Assembly (NCBI GenBank): GCA_013416795.1
Contig: RQSC01000029.1
Span: forward strand, 345,983 to 409,982
Direction of reading: 5' to 3'
DNA: 64,000 nucleotides
DNA from: Prasinococcaceae sp. CCMP 1430
Taxonomy: Eukaryota; Prasinodermophyta; Palmophyllophyceae; Prasinococcales; Prasinococcaceae
The translations under genes and the position numbers were made by a program. Shown one piece after another: positions 39,465 to 49,841 of this stretch (positions within the stretch are counted from its first letter, which is position 1; the number at the start of each line of letters is the position of its first letter). The notes below the pieces were generated by a model that was given only the letters and a program-made list of their open reading frames with translations, was not told the origin of the DNA and made no database searches.

Positions 39465-41320
39465 TCACGTGCGCGGCCGCTTGACGGCGATCCATCCCTC
39501 GTCATCGCCGATGGGTCTCTCAACTACCGAGCGCTTCTGCAGCACCCTTCCGGTATCGTCGGGCGATGTGTGCATCGCTTCGGCGCTCTCAGCTCGGACC
39601 ATGCACGCTGCCGAGGCGTCAGCAGCGACATGTGTAGTCTGCGGCGTGGGAGCGCTGTCCCTCGGTCGGTCCTTCCCACCAGGGGCGCTCGGCAGCGGAT
39701 GCATGCGTGATGGGGACGCATTGATGGTGGACGGGTGCACAGGCGCGAGCGGTGCTCTGCCTTTGCCATGTGCGCCCTGCAGGGCGATGTCGTAAGGATC
39801 CATGGCATCGTCGCCGTGGTCAGCGTTGGTTCGATGCGCTGGATTCTCCTGACCGTCTTCGTCATCATCGAGCGTGAGCGTGAGGTCCCCCATGGCATCG
39901 ATCTGATCCTGTGTGAGCGTGCACGTGTCTGCGAGGCAATCATTGATGCGGTATCGTGGGTCGCCGCCACGCTGCTCCCCATCGCCTGCGGCGCCGGCAG
40001 CGACCTCTGGATGCGCGTGCGTCTGCACCATCGCATGCTCGGCAGAGGCGGGAGGCTGCTCGATGTCAAGGGGCTCTTGTGTGGGGTCCTGGTCGTCCGC
40101 CGCATGCAGCGGGAGCGGCACCGGTGCCTCTGGCGCCTCAGCCGGAGCCGCGGCATCGGGTTGGTCGTGGCCGTCGGCGGGCGCGCCGCCCACACCGTCC
40201 ACGTCGGGTTCCCCCGCACCGTCCTCATCCGCCTGCTCTGCCCCCGGCTGCTGCTTCTGGCTGCTCGCGCGCTGCTGCTTCTGACTGTTGTGGTACACCG
40301 CCACTGGATCGAGCACGGTGCGCACAGAGGCGCTCATGCCCACGTGACCGCCCGCATTCACGCCCGCGCCGATGGCCATGGTGAACACATCCTCATCCAC
40401 GAACTCGGCAGCATCGCCCTCGCGCTCTGCGCGGAAGAAGGGCGGCTCGTAGTCGGCAGGCGTAGCGTCCGTGTACTCGAGCTTCATCGTGAGCACTCGG
40501 CCCTCCTCGACTTCTTCGAAAGTGGTCCTGAGTGAGCGAGATTCAAAAATTGGCAAGGCCAAGCCTGTCAGCGACGCAGCGCTGCGCGCGTACGTTGATG
40601 CACGGCCCACGTAGCTGGGAGAAAACTATGAGGCCAATGCGCATCATGATGCACAGAGATGCAGCGCAGGCAACGCATCGAGCTGAAAGAGCCTGCTAAG
40701 AACTCATGGTGCATCACGTACATCAGCTGCATCAGCTGCCTGGTCATGTACGCACACTGCATGCGCGTGGTCTTCACGTCGCCAGGCTCGGGGAGGCCGC
40801 CGCTCCGCGCGCCGATGCGTAACCCCTCCTTGTCACCGTCCTCTTCATCGCCCACGCCGTCGTCGTCGCCACCGACGAGATGGATCGTCGCGTCGTCTCC
40901 CTCACCGTAGGAGAACGAGAACGAAAACTGCTCGAGGATGGCGCGCGGATGGCCCTCCGCGACGCGCGCCCTCTCGACGTCATCCTTCGGCGCCAGCACG
41001 GAGAAGAGCAGGCGGCGCAGATACTTCCGCTGCAGCGCGTCGCCCACGCCGCTGTCGACCCACGCGACGAGCCGCGCCGCCTCCTCCGAGAAGTCCTTGT
41101 TCAGCTTCCAGACATCCAGGCCGAGGCCTTCGGCGCGCGTGCGCGTGAACGCTTCCTGCGGGAACAGGGCCCGCCCGAAGGCGATGCTGTGCAGGCTCAT
41201 CGACGTCAGGCCCTTGGCGACGCCCAGCGCGGCCGTCTGCGACACCGCCGCGGTCCTCGCCTTGGCCTTGCTCTTGGCCTTGCTGCGCGCGCGCGTCTGG
41301 CGCACCATCGCCGTCGGCAT
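39465..41320 (-). CDS. HOP1/ASY1-type HORMA-domain meiotic chromosome-axis protein, two exons
   Basis: Axis protein that promotes inter-homologue recombination in meiosis. Exon 1 is 41320-40722 and exon 2 is 40527-39465. The donor GTACGT splits the ATG of QLM so that the join reads RQLMQLMTTFEEVEEGRVLT in phase; 553 residues. HORMA hallmarks are SLHSIAFGRALFPQEAF, GVGDALQRKYLRRLLFSVLA, EQFSFSFSYGEGDD, then LTMKLEYTDATPADYEPPFF (safety-belt region). The tail is long, acidic and disordered, with many Asp/Ala/Pro, and ends in WIAVKRPRT, a possible basic closure-motif or NLS-like end. DALQRKYL and DYEPPFF set it apart from Mad2 and Rev7. The start ATG 41320 is followed by a basic stretch (RQTRARSKAKSKAKART). 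Confidence 0.9.
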
Positions 41321-42163
41321 GGCGCGCTACGAATTTCAGCGCAGGCCGTCCTCTGAGGCGGGACGATCGCGCGGCCGCCCGAGAAAAAGCGCGCCCGCGC
41401 CAGCCGAGCGGCGCGCTGCGGCCGGCGCGCCCGCCCCTGCTCTGGCGCCCCCGCCCGCGCGCGCGCGCGCGCGCGGGCGGCGCTGCGCATGCGCGCATCG
41501 CCGAGGCCTCACGTAATACAAAACGATGATACTTCTAACCACGGGAGAAACATTTCCATACAACACTTGCAATACTGTACATTCGCTCGCATTCAAACGA
41601 ATGCATTCGAATTTCGAACCGAGCGAATAAATCATTGAAAACCATCGATTACTCGTAGGTGTGGACGTGGACTGTGTACTCGCAGCAAAATTCGCTCGCG
41701 GTCTCACAAAAAGACGCTGACACGTGGATGAGATTTTTTTTTGCATCCTTTTGCAGCTGCAGGGCTCCTCGGACGATGTTTTGCGTGTGCGTAAAGTGAA
41801 TGCGTTTTGATGGAGGGCCTGCGACGGGGGGCAACCAGCCTAACATAATACTTTCCACTAAATGCGTTTTTGTTCCAACGATTAAAATGGAATTTCTGTG
41901 AGCGACGCGGGCCGAGCGGCGCTCGCGCGCAGCGCGGCGCCCGTGCGCGCGGAGTACATCGAGTCGGTCGAGGTGAGCGCGTCGCCTGCGCTCGCAGAAT
42001 GGAAGACAACCCCGGCGCGCGCCCCACCCGCCAGCCTGCCCGCCCGCCCGCAAACGCGACCGCTCGCGCGGCGTTGCTGACGGGAAGTGCGCGCTGGCAG
42101 GCCAGCGCGTGCGCTGCGGGCGCTGCCGCCGTCCGCCTGCGCTCGGAGTATCCCCTCGCGGCC
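41321..42163. other. Divergent intergenic region, HORMA / DUS3
   Basis: It includes an unusually AT-rich block (41515-41890) with the dispersed motif GAATGCGTTTTGATGGAGGG at 41798-41817, a second TAAATGCGTTTTTG near 41860, and an ACTGTACATTCG near 41575. The AT-rich part is the likely shared promoter. From about 41890 the DUS3 frame is open without ATG and may be 5' UTR or an unrecognised first exon. Confidence 0.5.
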
Positions 42164-44151
42164 ATGGAGAGAGCCAAGCAGGCAGACGGCGAGGACGACG
42201 GCAGTGGGGAGACCGCTGCCGCCGCGGCGGCCCCGATGTCCAAGAAGCAGAAACGCAAGGCACAGCGACAGCATGGGCGACTCGGCCTGTGCAACAACGT
42301 CGTCCGCAGTGGCGACCCGAGCGCGTGCCCGTACGGCGACAAGTGCAAGTACTCGCATGACATTGCCGCGTACCGCGCTTCGAAACCTGTGGACCTCCCG
42401 GGCAGGTGCCCTTTCGCGCACCCTTGCCCTTTCGGCATCCAGTGCCGCTGGGAAGGCTCCCATGCGCAGGCCGTCGCTGACGCGGAGGAGGGCCGCCCCG
42501 TGGGCGTCGTGCGCGAAAGCGAGTGCTCCAACTTCCTTCGAAAGCCTCTCATGAATGGGCTGCGCAAGCGCGAGTACGACTTCTCGCGCGCCGACGCAAG
42601 CACGATCAAGGCGGGCGGGAAGCTCTCCAAGTTTGCGACGAAGAAGGGACACAAAAGCGTGTCCGTTGCCGATGCGGCCACTGGCTCGCCGGCCCCAGGA
42701 CCCCCCGCCGCCGAAGGCGAGGGCGAGGTGCGCGACAAGCCCGAGCCCGCGTTCGAGCGCAAGGCCATCGACTTCGATGGCAAGCTGTACCTCGCTCCGC
42801 TCACGACAGTCGGAAACCTGCCCTTCCGTCGACTATGCGTCGAGCTGGGCATAGACATCACCGTGGGCGAGATGGCAATGTGCACCAACCTTCTCCAGGC
42901 GCAGCCATCGGAATGGGCGCTCCTGAGGAGGCACAAGAGCGAGAAGATCTTCGGCGCCCAAATATGTGGTTCGTTCCCCGACAGCGTCGCGCGCGCATGT
43001 CAGGTGGTCGAGGAGAACACGGACGTGAACTTCATCGACATCAACATGGGCTGTCCAATCGACCTCGTGTGCAACGCCGGCGCCGGCGCGTCGATGCTCC
43101 ATCGCCCTGCGCGCATGGAGCAGGTGGTGCGGGCAGGCGCGGGCGCGCTGCGAGAGCTGCCATTCACGGTGAAGACTCGGACAGGATTCAACGACGGCGA
43201 GAACGTCACGCACAAACTGGCACCGAAGATGAAGGAGTGGGGCGCGGCGGCGCTGACCCTCCACGGGCGCACGCGTCAGCAGCGGTACAGCCGCCCGGCG
43301 GACTGGAGCTACGTGGCAAAGACCGCAGGCGCGCTCAAGGTGCGCGCGCGCGCGTCGCGTGGGTGCCATCGCATGCGCTCGCACCCCACTGACCGCGTCG
43401 ACCGCGCACCACACCGTCCCCATCGCGCGCTGTGCGCGCGCCGATGCCGACAGGACGAGGGCGGCACGCGCCAGCTACCGCTGATCGGAAACGGGGATGT
43501 ATATACACACGAGGACTACTTCCACCACTTGGAGGAGCACGGCGTGGCCACGTGCATGCTCGCGCGCGGCATGCTCATCAAGCCGTGGTTGGCCACCGAG
43601 ATCAAGGAGCGGCGCACGTGGGACATAAGCGGCTCGGAGCGCTTCGACCTCATGAAGAAGTTCGCCAACTACAGCCTGGAGCACTACGGCAGCGACGAGA
43701 GGGGTGTGGAGAGCAGCAGGAGGTTCCTGCTGGAGTGGATGAGCTTCACGCATCGGTATGTGCCCGTGGGGCTGCTCGAGACACAGGTGGGCATGCAATT
43801 CCGCCCGCCGCCCTTCAGCGGACGCGACGACCGGGAGACGCTTCTCGCGAGCCCGCTCGCCAAGGTGAGTCACCGCGCGCGCGGCAGGCGACCCGCGCTC
43901 GAGCCCACGCCGTCACGCGCGTGTCGCTGACCACTCACGCGCGCGCAGGACTGGGTCGCCATCAGCGAGATGCTCTTGGGTCCGGTGCCCAAGAACTTCG
44001 CGTTCGCGCCGAAGCACAAGGTGCGCGATCGGATGCCTGCGGCTCGCAACGCGCGAGCTCACATCGCCAAGTCGACGCCACTGACGTGCCTACCCGCGCG
44101 CGCACGCAGAGCAACGCCTGGGCGGACGGGTCCCTCACCGCGCAAGGCTGA
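42164..44151 (+). CDS. tRNA-dihydrouridine(47) synthase, DUS3/DUS3L type, four exons
   Basis: FMN enzyme that reduces uridine 47 of tRNAs (and some mRNA sites) to dihydrouridine. Exons are 42164-43339, 43454-43864, 43949-44020 and 44110-44151, all phase 0; about 583 residues... plus stop at 44149-44151. Two CCCH zinc fingers come first (ACPYGDKCKYSH and CPFAHPCPFGIQC...GSH), which is specific to DUS3. The TIM barrel holds LYLAPLTTVGNLPFRRL, QICGSFPDSVARACQ, the catalytic Cys in DINMGCPIDLVCNAGAGASM, TVKTRTGFND, LTLHGRTRQQRYSRPADW and PLIGNGDVY. Intron 1 is 114 bases and contains no stop in frame, so unspliced RNA would still be translatable. ATG 42164 has a GCCATGG context. Confidence 0.93.
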
Positions 44152-44248
44152 AGCGCTGGAGCGCGCGCTCGGCCCACCGTAAGGTACCCAGCTGCAATTA
44201 CAAGGCGCGCGGGTCCGCATTCGCGCCGATGTGTGCCCTGTGATGCGC
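44152..44248. other. Short convergent spacer
   Basis: Only about 100 bases separate the DUS3 stop from the stop of the minus-strand one-TM protein gene. Confidence 0.4.
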
Positions 44249-45087
44249 TCACTTCTTGCCGCGGGGGCCGAGCTCCGCAGGCTTGGTGGGGCCCACCACG
44301 ATGGGGATGCCGGTCTGCTTCACTCCCACAGCACCGTAGGCGACAATGCCCAGGCCGTACGCCAGCGCGGTGAAGCCGAAGAATGCGTCACGGCGCTTGA
44401 ACGGCGCGGCAGCGCGCTCGAAGAAGTCCGCCTGCGTCGTCGGGTACCTGCGATCGCAAAGCGCGGAACGTTGGATGGGCAGGGCAATGGGGTCTCCTGT
44501 CAGCGTGGGCGGCCGATCGCACGATCGCACGCCCGCGCGCTGCGCGCGCGACAGCTCGAGCGCGGCGGTCGATCCCACGCGTCGCATCGCGTCGCGTTGC
44601 ATCCCATCGCACGCCGCACTCCCAGCGCCGCTGGCCACATGCGCGTGGCGCGGTCTGGCCAGTGGCCCCGTCCAGGTCCGGTCGCACCGCGGCGACCCGC
44701 GCGGCCCGTGCCGATGCGCGTCGTCACGGCAGCCACTCCCCTGACTCTATCTCTGCGCGGCCCCGCGCGTTCGCGGGGGGGACCCAGAGAAAGAGAGAGA
44801 GAGAGAGAGAGAGGAAGGGCGGACGGTGGGAGGCGAGCGCGCGCACATGGCGGTGACCGCCTTCGCACCGGGCACGTGGGGCGCGCACGGGCGCTCACGC
44901 GCCGCCCCCTGGCGCGCACACACGCCGCTCGCGCGCCGGCGTTTCGCGCTCCATCGCTCGCGGCGCGCGCGACGTACACAGCGCCCTTGTCGCTCTGGTA
45001 CATCTCCCACGAGCCGGTCGTGTTCTCGGTGTCGTCGATGTCGAAGTAGACGCCCTCGTCGCCGTACTTGGCGACGGGCGCCGCGCG
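44249..45087 (-). CDS. Small one-TM protein, probably organellar, two exons (5' end unresolved)
   Basis: Exon 1 (about 45087-44978) encodes VAKYGDEGVYFDIDDTENTT and GSWEMYQSDKGA. Exon 2 (44448-44249) encodes YPTTQADFFERAAAPFKRRD, then one membrane segment (AFFGFTALAYGLGIVAYGAV) and a polar tail ending LGPRGKK. The join uses a GTACGT donor splitting a Val codon and keeps phase. The size, one helix, and an acidic segment before it recall small photosystem or respiratory-complex subunits, but I do not recognise the family. No ATG was found in the frame before VAKYGDEG. A leader exon upstream is likely. The intron (about 530 bases) contains an (AG)n tract near 44786-44813. Confidence 0.55.
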
Positions 45088-46386
45088 CGCCGCGCGGCAG
45101 CGCGGGGCGCGCTCCACCCCCGCGCCCGCCCGCCGCCCGGCGCTCGCTCGGGCTCGGGGCCGCCCCCGCCAAAAAAAAATCCAAACCCAAATTCAAACCT
45201 AAACTCACTCCGACGAATTATAAATGCATTTTGACGTGCATCACGAACCCTACGCGGTGTCGCGCGCCGCGCGCGCGGGCGTAATCCGATCCGCCGCCCG
45301 GGGGCGGGCCGCAAAACGACGGAATTCTTCGGATTTGAGATGCTCCAGGCGCGCGTTTGGCGATCCGTTTGATCACCACGAATCCCGGTTCGGACGCCGC
45401 GCGCGCGCGCCGGCCGCGCATGCGCGCGATTGCGCGGGGCGGCCCGCGCGCGCACCCGCGCGCGGAACCCACATCACTTTACCAAATCATTTGAAGTATC
45501 CTAAAAGCGTTTATAGTATCATACATTAATTTCACACCCATCATTGGATACCGCTTAAAATTGCGATTAATTGCATGGATTCCGTTGGCGCGCAACGAGG
45601 GCGCAGGAAAAGATCGTGTTCGCGGAGGCACGGACGGCCCGCAGCGAGCGGCTCGTCGACACGTCGGCCCGGCGGGCCGCGCAGCACGGCACGGCACACA
45701 GCCCCGCCCGCGGCGCGCCTAAACCTCAAATCGGATCTCTCCGCCAGGCAGCCCGGCCTCGCTCGCTCCCGCTCCCTCCAGCTCCCGCTCCGCGTCCGTC
45801 TGTCAGCCCTGCCTGTGTGTGGCCTGGCTCGAGCCGGAGCTGGAGCTGGAGCTGGAGCTGGAGGCCGTCGGTCGGTCGGCCGTCGGCGCGGGCTCGCGCG
45901 CCGTGCTGGTGCTGGTGCTGGCTGGCTCCTGCGTCGCCTCCCTTGCTGCGAGGGAGGGTGCTCTTCGACCCACGTTTTGCGTACAGTGCAGTGTACCATC
46001 GTGATGGCATGTGACATGATTTCGAGCGCAGCGGCGATTTTAGGGTTTTAAGATCAGGGTCCGACATCTATCTATCCGGGGCGCCGTCCGGGGTGATGGC
46101 GCTTTTGGTTGGTGACTGTGACGGCCCCGCGATGGCCGCGAACCTCTTGCGTTTTTGGCCTTGGAGTGCTCGCCCGTGGGTGATCCGATCATCTTTTTCG
46201 TGGGGGCGACGCCGCCATTCATTCAATTCAATTTGATGGCAGTGTGTATGCCAACGGAGCGCGCCGCGCCGCGCCGGCCGCGGCGGCGAGGGCGAGCCCC
46301 GGGGGGGATGGGCTCGCGACGCCGTGCTCGTGATGTAAATTGTTGTGTACCTTATTGAGCCTCCCGTTTATTTAAAATTGCGACCA
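45088..46386. other. Long intergenic stretch
   Basis: No gene recognised. It holds a dispersed-motif copy AAATGCATTTTGACGTGCA (45222-45240), an AT-rich part (45475-45575), a short (GGAGCT)n-type repeat (about 45835-45866), the CAGTGTACCATCGTGATGGC block near 45989-46008 (similar to 6177) and TGATGGCGCTTTTGG near 46095. Part of it must carry the 5' end of the one-TM gene. Confidence 0.45.
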
Positions 46387-46528
46387 TCAGCCCTCACGCT
46401 GCCTGGGCGCGCACTTGACAATTTCGTCGACGCGCATGATCATCTCCGCGGCCTCGGTCGCGCTGAGCAAGACCTGCTGCTTGACCTTGAAGGACTCGAA
46501 GATGCCACGCTGCTTCATATCACCTACC
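46387..46528 (-). CDS. CCT2: CCT/TRiC chaperonin subunit beta, C-terminal exon only
   Basis: The last 46 codons of a group II chaperonin subunit: [20 protein letters not shown], then [20 protein letters not shown] and PRQREG, stop at 46387-46389. The GI-ESF-VK-QVLLSA-EAAE-I-RVD-I-K--PR pattern is that of the beta subunit as I know it; related CCT subunits share parts of it. The eight-subunit-type ring folds actin and tubulin in the cytosol. The gene is cut by the N gap at 46529; the rest lies in missing sequence, not in the window. A TAG before GTGAT could mark an acceptor right at the gap. Confidence 0.8.
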
Positions 46529-46529
46529 N
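46529..46529. other. Assembly gap (single N) between CCT2 and tetraspanin-like fragment
   Basis: Both flanks are coding and belong to unrelated genes on opposite strands, each entering the gap without a start. Missing sequence must therefore include two gene 5' regions, probably a divergent promoter. Confidence 0.8.
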
Positions 46530-46949
46530 GTGCCCGTGCCGGCCGCGTGGGCCGCGCCGCTGCTGCTCGCCGTCGGCGCGGGTGCCGGCGCGCTGGGTGC
46601 GCTCGGCTGCTGCGCGGCGAGCCGCAGCAGGCTGGCCACGCTGCTCTACCTCGGCGCCCTGCAGGCGCTCTACTCCGCGCTGCTCGCGGCGGCCGTCGCG
46701 TGCGCGGTCAACCTGCCCAAGGTCGGCATGTACATCAACGACGAGTGCGCCAAGATAGGCTGCCCGGCGGAGGACATCATCAACCTCGAGGTGTCGGCGG
46801 AAATCCACCTGCGCACGGTAGCCATCGCCGCGGGCTCGACGGCCGTCTTCCTGCTGGTCTCGCAGCTCGCGGCCGCCATGGCGGGCTTCTCGTCGAAGCG
46901 CGCGCTCTACCACGAGATTCCCGTGCCGCAGTTCGCAGTGGTCGCGTGA
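46530..46949 (+). CDS. Tetraspanin-like membrane protein, 5' end lost at gap
   Basis: The last 139 codons are present, entering from the gap. Three hydrophobic segments are visible: PLLLAVGAGAGALGALG, then after CCAASRSR a second (LATLLYLGALQALYSALLAA), and a last one (VAIAAGSTAVFLLVSQLAAA). Between the second and third is a small loop with Cys residues (MYINDECAKIGCPAEDI). The LGALGCCAASR turn resembles the TM2-TM3 turn of tetraspanins, but the extracellular loop is very short and lacks a CCG motif, so the assignment is weak. It could be another four-TM protein. The stop is at 46947-46949, with ACTGTACAAC about 22 bases later. Confidence 0.45.
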   Translation: MPVPAAWAAPLLLAVGAGAGALGALGCCAASRSRLATLLYLGALQALYSALLAAAVACAVNLPKVGMYINDECAKIGCPAEDIINLEVSAEIHLRTVAIAAGSTAVFLLVSQLAAAMAGFSSKRALYHEIPVPQFAVVA

Positions 46950-47352
46950 GCGCGAGCGCGGAAGCTTTAGACACTGTACAACACGCGCATGCACGCACGC
47001 GCGAACACGCGCGGGTGCTCGGGCGTTGCGTCGTCTCAGGGGCGCACCGCAGGCAGCCGCGGGCGGTACCATAGGCAGCGCCGCGACGTAAGGCAGCGGG
47101 CGCCATTCCCTTTCCCAAGCGCATGGCTCCCGTGCACCTGGCGCGCAGTGCGAGTGCGCAGCGGCGCATCCCCTCGCCGACGTCGCATGAGGTGGGCTCA
47201 CCCGGCGGCGGCCGCCGCCGCCGCCGCGCAGCAGCAGCAGCACCACCACCAGCAGCAAGTGAGCGCGCGTCTGCGCCCACAAGCGCGCGTGCGCCTGCAC
47301 TCATGATGTCGTGCGTGTGAATGCCAAAAAAGAATTACAGTGGATAAAGGGC
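46950..47352. other. Intergenic with CA/CAG-type repeats
   Basis: Convergent spacer between the tetraspanin-like fragment and bL17. A short CAG/CAC repeat is near 47226-47255. No gene seen. Confidence 0.4.
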
Positions 47353-48470
47353 TCACTCGGCCTGGTCGTCTGTGCCCTCTGCCGCACGCGTCGGCTGCTG
47401 CGGCTTGGGCGGCCCTTTGCCTCGCGTGCCCAGCCGCCGCCAGCGCACGTGGTGCACGCCCTGCCCGTGCTTGGTGGGCATGCCTCCGCGCCACTCCGTG
47501 CCATCCACCGCCGCGTGCACGGCGTCGGCCAAGGGAGAGGCAGCGAAGCCCGCGCCGCTAAGATTCGTGCGTGCGAGCGCGCGGAGACGAGGACGGTGTT
47601 CGGGGGATGGGGGAGCGTGCGCGTACGGGGCGAGAAGGGGGGAGGAGCCGCAAGCACGTCAGCGCGGGAGGCGGGAGTGCGGCGACAGTCACGCAGCGCG
47701 AGCACACAAGAGGTGTCGGCACAGAAGGTGCGACGCGGGCGAGCCAATGCCCTGCCTTCGAGCGTGCGCACGAACGCACCTGTCCGCGCCCTTGGGCGGC
47801 CTCGCCGCGCGCAGCTCCCCTGGGCGGTCGACGAACTCGACGAACGCCATGGGGGCCCCGTCGCCCTCGCGCATGCGGGAGCGCATCACGCGCGTGTAGC
47901 CCCCTTGCCGCGCCGCGTAGCGCGGCGCGAGCTCGTTGAACAGCTTGTCGAGGCTGTCGGGTGTGCGCAGCACCGCGAGAGCGCGACGGCGGCCCTCGTA
48001 CGCGTCCTCCATCTGAGTGGCCAACGAGGGCAACGCAGACAGACACAAAGGGAGGGAGCGGCGGAGCGAGGAACGGAGAGAAAGAGCGTGGGTGCGCGCG
48101 CGCGCGCGCGTCAGCTGCGATACGCAGCGTCGTCTGAGGTCTGTGGCTCCCGTGACACGAGCGCCGCGCCCGTGTGCGGCTACATGCGCGCCGAGCGGCG
48201 CTCACCGGCGAAGCTGGTGCCGGCGCGCACGCACGCCGCCGCTGCGTTGCGCCGCAAGCATGCGCGGCCACCCCGCACACACGCATTTCCACGCCCCCGC
48301 CGCCGCCTCACCTTTCCCATCGAAATGACCTTATCCGCCAGCTTGCGCAGATCCTTCGCGCGCGGCACGGTCGTCTCTATCCTCTCGTGGCGCACCAGGT
48401 CGTCGACCATGGAGCGCAGCATGCTGCGCGCATGCTTCGCCGTGGTGCCGATGCCGACGCGTTTCACCAT
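47353..48470 (-). CDS. Ribosomal protein bL17 (organellar), three exons
   Basis: Bacterial-type large-subunit protein near the exit tunnel. Exons are 48470-48312 (53 codons, MVKRVGIGTTAKHARSM...), 48012-47780 and 47557-47353; phases agree at both joins; 198 residues. The conserved parts are MVDDLVRHERIETTVPRAKD, LRKLADKVISMGK, then LDKLFNELAPRYAARQGGYT and GDGAPMAFVEFVDR. Exon 3 adds a C-terminal extension of about 68 residues (WRGGMPTKHGQGVHHVRWRR...) not found in bacteria. No leader precedes MVKRVG; mitochondrial bL17 often lacks a cleavable leader, so mitochondrion is more likely than plastid. The exon 2 acceptor lies right before ATGGAGGACG. Confidence 0.9.
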
Positions 48471-48647
48471 CGCCGCCCCGCGCGCGCCGCCGCGCGGGCG
48501 CAAGCGGGCGCGGGCGACGGGATCGCTCCACCCGCGGGCGAGGTCGCCGGGGTCCCGTGCCCCGGGCGCGCCCGCGAGCGCTGTGGCGCGAGGCGCCCGC
48601 GCCCTAACACGCAAAGCCTGCCCGGCAAGGCAGATGGCGACCTGAGT

Positions 48648-48692
48648 GATGGCACTTTCGCATGCATTTGGAATGCATGCGAAAACGCCATC
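48648..48692. repeat. Palindrome (21-base arms) in divergent promoter
   Basis: The left arm GATGGCACTTTCGCATGCATT (48648-48668) and the right arm (48672-48692) are reverse complements with two mismatches around a TGG loop. The arms share GATGGCG...CGCATGCAT with the 80-base repeat at 1077-1286. It lies between the bL17 start (48470) and the PGAM start (48844). Confidence 0.85.
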
Positions 48693-48843
48693 AGACTTCG
48701 GGCTGGCCGGCGAAGGCACGACGGCTGGTGGTGGTGGCGGTGGTGGTGGTGGTGGTGGTGCCGCCGCCGCTATCGAGGGCGATGCTGCTGTCACAGCACG
48801 CGCGTGCGCGCGTGCGCGTGCGCGAGCGCGGGCGCCGCGCGCG

Positions 48844-49675
48844 ATGGGGCTGCGCCGCGTGCTGTTCGTGCGGCACGGCGAGTGCGAGATGAACCTGGCG
48901 TTGGGCAGCGTCGTCGGCGGCCGCGCGGACGATTCGCCGCTCACCGCTCGCGGCGAGGCGCAGGCGGAGGCGCTCGCCGCGGGGGCGCGAGAGTACGTCG
49001 CGCGGCGCGCGACGCTCGATCGCCCGCGTTGCGAAGCGTGGGGCTTGTGCGGGCTGGCCAGCGGGCGCGGGAGCGAGTGCGCTGACGCCATTGCGCGCGT
49101 GCAGAGGCCGTGCGGTCGGGCTGCCCTCCGAGTGCGCGCGCTCGCCGTGGTTCGCGTCGACAGCAGTGCGCGCGAGGGAGACCGCCGCCATCGCCGGCCG
49201 GGCGCTCGCGAGCGCAATCGCGAGCGAGGGCGAGGGCGCCGTGACGCTGCCTTGCGAAGCCGCGACCCTCAGCAGCGAGATCGTCGAGCTCGACATGGGG
49301 GATTTCGCCGGACGTCTGCGCGCCGATGTGTACAGTGCTGACGTGCGCGCGACCATCGCGGCCAATCCGTGGGACTTCAAGCCGCCCAATGGTGAGTCGC
49401 AGCACGAGGTGGAGGTGCGCGTCCGTTCGTTCGTCGAGCGCGAGGTGCTGCCCGTCGCAGTTCCGGGAGGGCCACCGGCCGTTGTGGTCGCCCACGGGTT
49501 AGCCATCAAGTGCTTTTTGCGCCACGTCCTGGGCAGCGACGCCGCCATGACGTGGAAGGTGCGGCTCGACAACTGCTCCATCACAGAGGTTGGCTTCGAG
49601 GAGGACGTCACGGCCCGCGACGCAGGCTGGCACGTGCTTCGAGTCAACGACACGGCTCACCTGCGGGAGCTCTGA
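48844..49675 (+). CDS. Histidine-phosphatase / phosphoglycerate-mutase-family protein, two exons
   Basis: Exon 1 is 48844-48992 and exon 2 is 49105-49675. The donor GTACGT splits a Glu codon and phase is kept; 239 residues. The phosphoaccepting His is in VLFVRHGECEMNLA at residue about 11. FASTAVRARETAAIAGRAL is the region with the second Arg. The acid residue is likely in IVELDMGDFAGR (E-DxGxxxG), and the second catalytic His lies in VVAHGLAIKCFLRHVL. The length and ELDMGD pattern fit the broad-specificity phosphatase branch rather than glycolytic dPGM. Substrate unknown. The frame extends upstream through a Gly run and the palindromic element; ATG 48844 is chosen because the family N-terminus starts there. 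Confidence 0.88.
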
Positions 49676-49841
49676 GGCGCGAGCGCGAGCGCGGGCGCAC
49701 TTGCATGGCGGGCAGAATGTAGACCAGTGTACTCTAGCTAGCTAGTATTCCACATACGATTACAGATTCCACAGGATGCCGAGCACCGCGTGCCTGCGCG
49801 CTGAGGATGCGCTCGCGCTCCCTCGCGCGTGCACGTCCCGC

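Noticed and set aside
49738-49745. CTAGCTAG palindrome as a regulatory site
   Set aside because: Too short and isolated to support a claim.
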